5,056 nucleotides of DNA from Chlorobium sp. (GTDB taxonomy: Bacteria > Bacteroidota > Chlorobiia > Chlorobiales > Chlorobiaceae). Position numbers and translations under genes: made by a program. Positions 1 through 5,056 of the stretch are shown here, piece by piece. The DNA is taken from positions 1-5,056 of the forward strand of contig JANQMO010000076.1 in the NCBI GenBank assembly GCA_028280025.1. The letters run 5' to 3'. How positions within the stretch are numbered: position 1 is the stretch's first letter; every line of letters begins with the position of its first letter. The notes under the pieces are model-generated. The model worked only from the letters and a program-made list of their open reading frames with translations. It did no database searches and was not told where the DNA came from.

Positions 1-82
1 TTCGAACACTTTCTTACTTTGAGCTTGCAGACCGAATGACGAACCGTTTACTGTTCGATGTTTAACGGAATAGGTGTTCGAA
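1..82. repeat. 9-bp inverted repeat flanking the damaged gene start
   Basis: TTCGAACAC at 1-9 is exactly matched by its reverse complement GTGTTCGAA at 74-82, with 64 bases between. A related TGTTCGA also occurs at 52-58. The right arm ends at the A run where a frameshift is suspected. The sequence upstream of position 1 is not available, so the arms may be longer than seen. No transposase gene or target duplication is visible. The bases between the arms hold two short open stretches ending at TGA (37-39) and TAA (63-65), either of which could be the tail of an upstream gene. Confidence 0.4.
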
Positions 83-185
83 ATCGCCGGAACCTCCACA
101 ATGGGCACTTCGTCAACTCCTTGATGCTTATAAATATCCGGCAGAGTGGATTGGCGAACGTATCATCATCGAAGAACCTGTTAAA
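66..185 (+). pseudogene. Upstream in-frame coding extension of the nuclease-methyltransferase gene, without a start codon
   Basis: These 40 codons are open, in frame with the gene that follows, and read as the beginning of an HsdR-N domain: PPQWALRQLLDAYKYP, then WIGERIIIEEPVK, leading directly into MGSAEKEADI. The pattern RQ-LL-x-x-Y-x-YP followed by a strand rich in I and E is what this domain family shows before its catalytic Asp. No ATG, GTG or TTG occurs in this frame between the TAA at 63-65 and the ATG at 186. Two single-change repairs would restore a start. One is an ATG at 58 in another frame (MFNGIGVR) joined by restoring one A in the AAA at 81-83, giving MFNGIGVRKSPEPPQWALRQ. The other is an ATG at 36 in the same frame (MTNRLLFDV) if the TAA at 63-65 is a nonsense mutation. 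A sequencing error in the A run is also possible. Confidence 0.65.
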
Positions 186-1790
186 ATGGGTTCAGCAGAA
201 AAAGAGGCAGACATCTCCTTGAAGAATGCGACACACAGAACTTTCATTTATGTTGAAGTCAAGAAACGCGGAATTTCCAGCGAAGAATTCGCAGAAGCGG
301 AACGCCAGCTCGAAACCTATCTTTCGTCTACGCACACCGCGACGATTGGAATGGTGACGGATGGTGATCGCGTGCGCTGCATACGAAAGAAAATTGATCC
401 GAATGATTTTGAGTATATACCAGATATATATGCTCATGAGGGGCAGCAGACAACTCATAGTAAATTAGTTAGAGACATTCCTTCCTCTGGCGACCAGTCA
501 CTTACTGGTCTTACCCCGATTGATGAGTCCTACGAGAAAGTTCTTTTCGAGTGTCATAGCATCATTCGAGATACTGATGGTCTGCACGATGATGAGGCTC
601 TGGATGAGCTATCGAAAATTATCTACGTGAAGATTTTTGATGAGAAAAAGACAGTGAAACAAGGGGAAAAAGCTGAATTCACATTTCAAACTTACGGTTC
701 CAGCAATCCCTCCGAGGTTGCGTCGAACATAAGAGTACTGTATGAAGAAGCAAGAGATAAAGAGCTAGAAATCTATTCAAAACGAATCCCAGGCTATGAA
801 AGATCCCGTGGAGTGTTTAAGACTCAGATTAAGCTAAGCGACGCAGCTCTTTACAACATCGTAGACGAGCTTCAAGAGTATTCAATTGTAGATACGAAAT
901 CTGACATTAAGGGCAGGGCATTTCAAAAGGTTCTTGGTTCAGCTATTCGCGCAGGGATGGGACAGTATTTCACTCCCCATCCAGTAGTTGAGCTTGCCGT
1001 AGGAATAATTGAGCCCAAGCCTACTGATTTGATTTTGGATCCTTTCTGCGGTTCAGGACATTTTTTGACCGCCTGTTTAGATTCTGTAGTTGAGAATTTC
1101 GGCGGTAAAATCAAAGATGTCGATCTATTTGAGTTTAAGTTTTTCCATCTCCACGGCATAGAGAAGTCTGAAAGAATGGTGCGAATTGCCATGGCTGACA
1201 TGCTCTTGCATGATGATGGTCACACGAACATTCGCAACTTGGATTCTCTTTTGAGCTTTGAAAATTATCCCGATATTTTAGCTCTAAGGGACGACGGAAA
1301 TAGAGATCCGGCAGTTTTCGACGTTATCCTTACAAATCCTCCTTTTGGAAGCATCATGCGGACTGAGGTTAAGAACCTTATAGGTCGGTTTTCCCTTGGC
1401 CAGAACCGAAAAGCATTGCCTCTGGAGATTCTTGGACTTGAGAGATCTTTTCAGTTTTTGAAGCCTGGTGGACGGATGGCTATTGTTCTCCCAGATGGTC
1501 TTCTCAAGAATAAAAACGGGAAGTTTGTGAGGAAGTGGGTTGAACAAGTTGCAGAAATTAAGGCTATAATCAGCCTTCCTGAAGAAGCGTTTAATGCTTT
1601 CGGTGCGATGGTGAAGACCTCGCTTTGTATTTTTAGGAAACTGAGAGCTCAAGAAGCCCCCAATCCAGATAGCAATGCTCTATTAATGGACATTGAGAAT
1701 CTCGGATATGATGCGACTGGTCGTCATAAAACTGGTAGCGAGATTGGTGAGGCCATTGCTATTTTCAATAAGCAGGTTGGATGGTCATGA
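186..1790 (+). CDS. BcgI-like restriction-modification subunit: PD-(D/E)xK nuclease fused to N6-adenine DNA methyltransferase (5' end probably disrupted)
   Basis: This protein would transfer a methyl group from S-adenosylmethionine to adenine N6 at a specific site and, through its N-terminal domain, cut unmethylated DNA. Residue numbers count from the ATG at 186. Residues 1-75 hold an HsdR-N type nuclease core: D9 in KEADI, E24-V-K26 in YVEVKK, then a QxxxY motif (Q41 to Y45). Residues 110-235 look like the helical HsdM N-terminal region. The methyltransferase follows with GQYFTP at 259-264, SAM-binding DPFCGSG at 285-291, GIEKSE at 324-329 and catalytic NPPF at 384-387, an order typical of gamma-class enzymes. 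The end (1788-1790) overlaps the specificity gene, so the two are probably co-translated. The ATG at 186 is only the first usable start: the nuclease fold continues in frame upstream to 66, so a protein starting here would lack its first helix and strand. The methyltransferase call is firm; nuclease activity is inferred. Confidence 0.9.
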   Translation: MGSAEKEADISLKNATHRTFIYVEVKKRGISSEEFAEAERQLETYLSSTHTATIGMVTDGDRVRCIRKKIDPNDFEYIPDIYAHEGQQTTHSKLVRDIPSSGDQSLTGLTPIDESYEKVLFECHSIIRDTDGLHDDEALDELSKIIYVKIFDEKKTVKQGEKAEFTFQTYGSSNPSEVASNIRVLYEEARDKELEIYSKRIPGYERSRGVFKTQIKLSDAALYNIVDELQEYSIVDTKSDIKGRAFQKVLGSAIRAGMGQYFTPHPVVELAVGIIEPKPTDLILDPFCGSGHFLTACLDSVVENFGGKIKDVDLFEFKFFHLHGIEKSERMVRIAMADMLLHDDGHTNIRNLDSLLSFENYPDILALRDDGNRDPAVFDVILTNPPFGSIMRTEVKNLIGRFSLGQNRKALPLEILGLERSFQFLKPGGRMAIVLPDGLLKNKNGKFVRKWVEQVAEIKAIISLPEEAFNAFGAMVKTSLCIFRKLRAQEAPNPDSNALLMDIENLGYDATGRHKTGSEIGEAIAIFNKQVGWS

Positions 1791-2647
1791 ATGTACTTAT
1801 TGCATCACAAAAGCAGCTTATAAAAGAGGAGCGTTGGGATTTCGATTATCACAGTCCACCCGAACTCATACTTGAGTTTCCTCAGGACAGTCTCAAGCCA
1901 GTGATAGAAGTTGCAGAGATAGTGAAGGAAAAGCGAGATCCTACCTTGATGCCGGACTCGGTATTCCAGTATATAGACATCTCCAGCGTTGATGTAGAGG
2001 TTGGCGAGATAGCACGTACGCAAGAGTTGACAGGGGGCGAGGCACCGTCACGTGCTAGGAAACTTGTTCGTGGGTACGATATAATTATTTCTACTTGTCG
2101 GCCTACACGTGGCGCTATCGCTGTGGTACCAGAGGAGCTACATGGTGAAATATGCTCCACTGGATTTTCGGTCATTCGTGCCAGAGACGGAGTTAATCCG
2201 TTCTACCTGCATTATGCCATTCGCCTTCAATCAACGATGGAGCAGTTTCGGAAGTTCTCAACTGGATCTAGCTATCCAGCTATTTTGGACAGCGATGTTG
2301 CTAAGACCAGAATTCCTGTTCCAGATATTGTTGATCAGAATGAGATTGTGAAATCGCTTCGGGTGGCTCTTCAAACGAGGAAAGAAATCATGGAGAGAGC
2401 GAATAATGACTGGTTTAAGGAAAATAATAGAGTATTGGCCGCACTTCGGGAGAATTCATTCCGATATTTATCACTCAACCCTTTTCCTTCGATAGAAGTT
2501 CTTTGGCACCTTGATGAAATTAAAAAGAGGGTTGTGGCATTACCTTCCTTGGATGGAGAGACCTCCGGCGATCTGGAACTCGATTTCGATGATCCCAAGC
2601 TGGAAATAGAAAAAGCATCACAAGACAAAGGAACTAATCCCTTATAG
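1781..2647 (+). CDS. HsdS-like specificity subunit, short form with one target-recognition domain
   Basis: This is the DNA-recognition partner of the preceding nuclease-methyltransferase and would direct both methylation and cutting. It is 288 residues, well short of a classic two-domain HsdS (about 400-450). Residues 37-180 form one target-recognition domain: FQYIDISSV at 62-70, the QELTGGEAPSRARK segment at 81-94, YDIIISTCRPTRGAIA at 99-114, STGFSVIRA at 126-134 and the family signature ending SSYPAILDSDVAKTRIPVP at 163-181. A charged helix follows (about 185-225), the usual conserved arm that spaces the domains and binds the methyltransferase. The last 40 residues are acidic and not recognised. 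The gene overlaps the end of its neighbour. The ATG at 1787 overlaps the TGA as ATGA and is as good a start as 1781, two codons shorter. By analogy with half-size S proteins, two copies may pair to read a two-part site; the target itself cannot be read from sequence. Confidence 0.88.
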   Translation: MVMNVLIASQKQLIKEERWDFDYHSPPELILEFPQDSLKPVIEVAEIVKEKRDPTLMPDSVFQYIDISSVDVEVGEIARTQELTGGEAPSRARKLVRGYDIIISTCRPTRGAIAVVPEELHGEICSTGFSVIRARDGVNPFYLHYAIRLQSTMEQFRKFSTGSSYPAILDSDVAKTRIPVPDIVDQNEIVKSLRVALQTRKEIMERANNDWFKENNRVLAALRENSFRYLSLNPFPSIEVLWHLDEIKKRVVALPSLDGETSGDLELDFDDPKLEIEKASQDKGTNPL

Positions 2648-2670
2648 CTCTTCGGTAAGGGGCTCATTTT
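2638..2670 (+). terminator. Weak candidate terminator after the specificity gene
   Basis: CCCTTA at 2639-2644 pairs with TAAGGG at 2656-2661, with a possible T-G pair at 2638/2662 and an 11-base loop containing the stop codon. It is followed after four bases by TTTT at 2667-2670. The stem is short, the loop is long and the T tract is not adjacent, so this is a tentative call. Its position, at the end of the plus-strand operon and facing a convergent gene, fits a terminator. Confidence 0.3.
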
Positions 2671-2882
2671 GACGTCTAAAAATAAATATTCACACTGTTC
2701 CAAAACTGTTCCTGCAAGTCATTGATAAGTGCTTCGCATTGGCGATAAGGAATACCCCGAAAGACAGGCTCACGTCCGCACCAATTCCGACGAATTCAAA
2801 TTGAATAAGGGGAAGAATTATATCATGGTCATGGATCAGAGGGGGGACTCGATAGGCTGCTTCAATCACAGGATTAGGGACT
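2648..2882. other. Convergent intergenic region with a possible gene remnant
   Basis: No intact gene is visible here. On the minus strand, 2795 down to 2676 is open for 39 codons and ends in TAG. It starts just after an in-frame TGA (2798-2796), has no ATG, and reads RRNWCGREPVFRG, then IPYRQCEALINDLQEQF. This looks more like real protein than chance, but I cannot name it. A second minus-strand frame is open across about 2908-2690 without an upstream ATG. The region also has a direct repeat ACTGTTCC at 2694-2701 and 2705-2712, and a near-palindrome ATTCAA-A-TTGAAT at 2794-2806. Confidence 0.3.
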
Positions 2883-4028
2883 CTATTGCCTGAGTGCTTG
2901 TTCTTTGACGGATTTCTCGATTTGCTGTTTCAGTTCTTCCTTGGAAGGGAGATACAGTTGGTATTTCGAGGCATAAATGTTCGTGCCTTCTGGCAATGTC
3001 AGCTCTACCAAGGCGTCGTTCTTTCGATGGCAAAGCACAATCCCTATCGTCGGGGATTCTTCATCTGTTTTTACATACCGATCGAAGTAGTTGACATACA
3101 TTTGCATTTGGCCAAGGTCCTGATGCGTAAGTTTGTTCCGTTTCAGGTCTATTAAGACATAGCAGCGGAGCAAACGATTGTAGAACACCAGATCGACATA
3201 GAAATGGTCATCATCGAAAGTGAATCTTTTTTGGCGGGCTTCAAAAAGAAATCCTTTTCCCAGTTCAAGCAGGAAGTGTTCCAGCTTGTCGATGATTGCT
3301 GATTCAAGGTCATGTTCTGAGTAAACCGGTTTTTCGCGCAGGTTCAGAAATTCGAGCACATAAGGGTTTTTGATAATATCATCAGAGGTGCCGATAACCT
3401 GTCCTTTTTCGGACAGTTCGATAATTTTCTGTTTGTCTCGGCTGAGAGAAAGCCTTTCATAAAGGGATGATTTTATTTGACGTTTGAGTTCGCGAACGCT
3501 CCAGCTGTTTTGAACAGCCTCGATTTCATAGAAACGGCGTTCATCTGAATTATCAATCGTCAGAAGGGTGACGTAGTGGGACCAACCTAGCTTGAAGATT
3601 TTTGCAAGCTTAACCGCCAGCGCTGGGGTGGCTTTTGTTTGTTCTATGAGTGCCGTTAAAGACGTGTTGGTACGTTCTCCTTGGGAGCTACTGGTTTCTG
3701 ATAGAAAAGATTTAACAGACAGTGTCTGTTGAATCTCTGAGTAAGCAGAGTAGAATTCCCTGAATTTTCTGAGATTCGTTGGCGACATGCCCTTAATGCC
3801 TCGTACTTTAAGCTCTTTTGAAAGGCGTGCAATCAGAGCTTTGCCGTACAATTTGGACCTTTCTTCTCCACCATGTTCATACTCTACGATATACCATCCA
3901 AACAGCCAGTTTCGGGTGACCAGGGCAATATCTACTGATTTGGCTGCCTGATTCTGGAGTTCATGGTTGGTGAAACTGAATAGATCAACCCAACGGTCGA
4001 AATTCATGATGTCTGACTTATGCTTCAT
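2883..4028 (-). CDS. YhcG/DUF1016 family protein with C-terminal PD-(D/E)xK nuclease domain
   Basis: This is a predicted cytoplasmic DNA-acting nuclease of the YhcG family. Its substrate and biological role are not established. At 381 residues it is full length for the family. The N-terminal DUF1016 part (about 20-190) shows NWLFGWYIVEY at 40-50, KLYGKALIARLSKEL at 59-73, MSPTNLRKFREFY at 81-93, then GWSHY at 148-152, RRFYEIEA at 164-171 and WSVRELKRQI at 176-185. The C-terminal nuclease part has E263 in FEARQK, D279 in YVDLVFYN, D294-L-K296 in VLIDLK, and Q307 to Y311 in QMQMY, a complete PD-(D/E)xK set with QxxxY. The ATG at 4028 has no strong ribosome-binding site; a second ATG seven codons in (4007) is an alternative. 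A TAAAAT at 4053-4048 could serve as a -10 box, without a convincing -35. It converges on the restriction-modification operon, which fits a defence island but does not prove shared function. Confidence 0.9.
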   Translation of the reverse strand: MKHKSDIMNFDRWVDLFSFTNHELQNQAAKSVDIALVTRNWLFGWYIVEYEHGGEERSKLYGKALIARLSKELKVRGIKGMSPTNLRKFREFYSAYSEIQQTLSVKSFLSETSSSQGERTNTSLTALIEQTKATPALAVKLAKIFKLGWSHYVTLLTIDNSDERRFYEIEAVQNSWSVRELKRQIKSSLYERLSLSRDKQKIIELSEKGQVIGTSDDIIKNPYVLEFLNLREKPVYSEHDLESAIIDKLEHFLLELGKGFLFEARQKRFTFDDDHFYVDLVFYNRLLRCYVLIDLKRNKLTHQDLGQMQMYVNYFDRYVKTDEESPTIGIVLCHRKNDALVELTLPEGTNIYASKYQLYLPSKEELKQQIEKSVKEQALRQ

Positions 4029-4329
4029 TACATTTTCACTTGGAAATATTTTATGCCGGAACCCCCATTTAAAGGTAACAACCTCTGAGACTTTGTTTTG
4101 TAATCTCTGTTATGAAAATCTTCCCGGAATGAATACAGTTTGATTTGCATCAGGGGAGAGGGATGAGCGTTACCGATTTGCATGCGCTGCATCCGTAACG
4201 CCTGAAAAGATGCGCTTCGGCTTGCAGAGCTGCTCCCAAGCTTTATTGTAAAGGCCGATAAGCTGCTTCTTTTCTCATTGCCTGAATTGACTCTAAACAT
4301 AGGATGATTTCAATACCATTCAAAAAAGG
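4029..4329. other. Non-coding stretch between the two minus-strand genes
   Basis: About 300 bases without a convincing gene. A minus-strand frame from 4300 to 4028 is open for 90 codons. It is rich in Ser, Arg and Gln, lacks a ribosome-binding site and shows no domain, so I treat it as chance, although its TAA overlaps the ATG of the YhcG-family gene as TAATG. The region holds a hairpin at 4167-4201 and a 9-base direct repeat. It probably carries the promoter of the YhcG-family gene. No tRNA or clear intrinsic terminator is visible. Confidence 0.6.
4142..4201. repeat. REP-like hairpin with an adjoining 9-bp direct repeat
   Basis: GCGTTAC at 4167-4173 pairs exactly with GTAACGC at 4195-4201. 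After one C-C mismatch the stem can continue as GA/TC (4175-4176 with 4192-4193) and, past a two-base bulge, TGCA/TGCA (4179-4182 with 4188-4191), closing on a five-base loop. That is about 13 pairs in 35 bases. GATTTGCAT occurs at 4142-4150 and again within the hairpin at 4175-4183. There is no T tract on either side, so it is not a standard terminator. It resembles a REP-type element or an mRNA structure upstream of the YhcG-family gene. Confidence 0.45.
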
Positions 4330-5025
4330 TTACAATGCTTGTTGTTTAGTCCGGTAAAATACCTTTCTGGTAGCAGTTTCCCTTTGCTGGGGTTCAGCAA
4401 GTGCCAGTATCTTTTTTCGGGCAAGCTCTTCGAGGGTATAGAAAAACTCGAGTTTCAGCTTTTTGGGAAGGTCTTCCCATTCAAGCACCGCAAAGGCTTC
4501 CTGTTTCAATTCTGCTGTCATCAATGACCACATACCGAGTTCTATGGCGGTTAATGCGCCTTTGCGGATGAGCTTTTGTGGTGATGCAGGGGAGAGAAGT
4601 TGCTTTTGGGCATCATGGAGTTCTTTGGCGGCAGATGTCAGTTTATCGAGCCTTCTACGGCTTGTCTGGAAGAGTTTCCATGCATCGGCTTTGTCAGGAA
4701 GTGGTTGAAATATATGCCCTTCGAACTTAGTCTTTTCGGCTTCTTCGTACCACAGGGTTAGCTCTTCCTGGGTGATGTGGTGCTTTTTAAGCATGAGTCC
4801 AATGCCGATGTCAAAGGAGATTTCATTGAGGACTTTGCCGTTTTCTTTCAAGAGCGCTTTTGCATAGGTTTTTCCCTTGATGAGCTGCAGGGTTCGGATC
4901 GCCCGTTCGATTTCGATATCATCCGCACATCTGATCAGAGGGGCGGCTCTTTTCTCTGCTTCAATGAGATTTCGGCCAAGCTTACTCACTGCTCGTTCGA
5001 GCATGAAGTTCGAGCCATTTGACAT
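4330..5025 (-). CDS. Hypothetical protein, unrecognised, helical and charged
   Basis: I do not recognise this 231-residue protein. It has no signal peptide and no membrane segment, is rich in Lys, Glu, Leu and Ala, and should be mostly helical and cytoplasmic. Visible blocks, counted from the chosen start, are a charged N-terminal helix (RNLIEAEKRAAPLIR, about 18-32), IERAIRTLQLIKGKTYAKAL (about 39-58), a central helix pair rich in basic residues (about 121-145), and a C-terminal part containing VLEWEDLPKKLKLEFFYTLEELARKK (about 180-205). I chose the ATG at 5025 because GGAG lies at 5036-5033, seven bases upstream. A TTG at 5037 in the same frame gives 235 residues, and the frame stays open to the window edge, so a longer protein cannot be excluded. 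It runs in the same direction as the YhcG-family gene but about 300 bases upstream, so a shared operon is uncertain. A run of six T on the coding strand (4327-4322) follows the stop without a convincing hairpin. Confidence 0.7.
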   Translation of the reverse strand: MSNGSNFMLERAVSKLGRNLIEAEKRAAPLIRCADDIEIERAIRTLQLIKGKTYAKALLKENGKVLNEISFDIGIGLMLKKHHITQEELTLWYEEAEKTKFEGHIFQPLPDKADAWKLFQTSRRRLDKLTSAAKELHDAQKQLLSPASPQKLIRKGALTAIELGMWSLMTAELKQEAFAVLEWEDLPKKLKLEFFYTLEELARKKILALAEPQQRETATRKVFYRTKQQAL

Positions 5026-5056
5026 TGTCAGCTCCAAACTGCTCGTTGTTTTCCTG
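4982..5056 (-). CDS. Possible C-terminal end of an upstream gene, cut by the window edge
   Basis: The minus strand is open from the window edge for 24 codons, with the TAA at 4984-4982, reading QENNEQFGADNVKWLELHAR and ending TSSE. The composition looks protein-like. If real, it would overlap the start of the unrecognised gene by 44 bases, longer than most operon overlaps. It may instead be a chance frame. The segment is too short to assign. Confidence 0.22.
   Translation of the reverse strand, partial: QENNEQFGADNVKWLELHARTSSE

Noticed and set aside
288..296. Ordinary type I system with a separate hsdR outside the window
   Set aside because: It cannot be fully excluded, but the nuclease motif set is already fused to the methyltransferase, so an extra HsdR is not needed to explain the locus.
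1284..1652. Minus-strand open frame of 122 codons inside the methyltransferase gene
   Set aside because: It is a shadow of strongly conserved methyltransferase sequence and shows no plausible protein features of its own.
1882..2703. Minus-strand frames across the specificity gene (97 and 110 codons)
   Set aside because: They lie opposite a gene with a clear HsdS reading, lack ribosome-binding sites, and are Ser-rich in the way antisense frames usually are.
4167..4201. Integron attC site
   Set aside because: The arms GCGTTAC and GTAACGC do not fit the RYYYAAC and GTTRRRY core sites, and no integrase gene is present.
4028..4300. Minus-strand open frame of 90 codons whose TAA overlaps the start of the YhcG-family gene (TAATG)
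   Set aside because: The overlap would suit a coupled upstream gene, but there is no ribosome-binding site, the composition is Ser/Arg/Gln-rich without a domain, and it runs through the hairpin. It is more likely a chance frame.
4321..4335. Intrinsic terminator after the unrecognised gene
   Set aside because: A run of six T follows the stop on the coding strand, but only a four-pair A/T-rich stem can form before it.

Overview
The window is bacterial and looks like a defence (restriction-modification) neighbourhood. Base composition is moderate and codon use unremarkable. Nothing in it fixes the phylum, and there is no rRNA, tRNA, CRISPR array or complete insertion sequence. Both strands carry genes, and the two groups converge near 2650-2880.

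Plus strand, 66-2647: a two-gene restriction-modification operon. The first gene encodes a polypeptide that joins a PD-(D/E)xK nuclease domain of the HsdR-N type to a gamma-class N6-adenine methyltransferase of the HsdM type. The second overlaps its end and encodes a short HsdS-like specificity subunit with one visible target-recognition domain. This is the plan of BcgI-like (type IIG/IIB) enzymes, in which cutting and methylation sit in one chain and sequence recognition in another, so no separate hsdR is needed and none is present. The 5' end of the first gene looks damaged: well-conserved coding sequence runs about 40 codons upstream of the first ATG (186), but there is no standard start codon there and a TAA lies in frame at 63-65.

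Middle, 2648-2882: a 235-base convergent intergenic region. It has a weak candidate terminator just after the specificity gene and a short minus-strand stretch that reads like the end of a lost protein.

Minus strand, 4028-2883: a full-length YhcG/DUF1016 family protein with a C-terminal PD-(D/E)xK nuclease domain. The family often lies beside restriction-modification genes, but its role here is unproven. Upstream of it, 4029-4329 has no convincing gene and holds a well-formed hairpin of 35 bases next to a 9-base direct repeat.

Minus strand, 5025-4330: a helical, charged, soluble protein of about 231 residues that I do not recognise. Its start has a good ribosome-binding site. An overlapping frame at the right edge (5056-4982) may be the tail of a further upstream gene.

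Inferred joint role: the plus-strand pair would methylate a specific site and cut unmethylated DNA if the nuclease half is produced intact. If the damaged start is real, the operon may now act mainly as a methyltransferase. The YhcG nuclease and the unknown gene may be passengers of the same defence island or separate functions.
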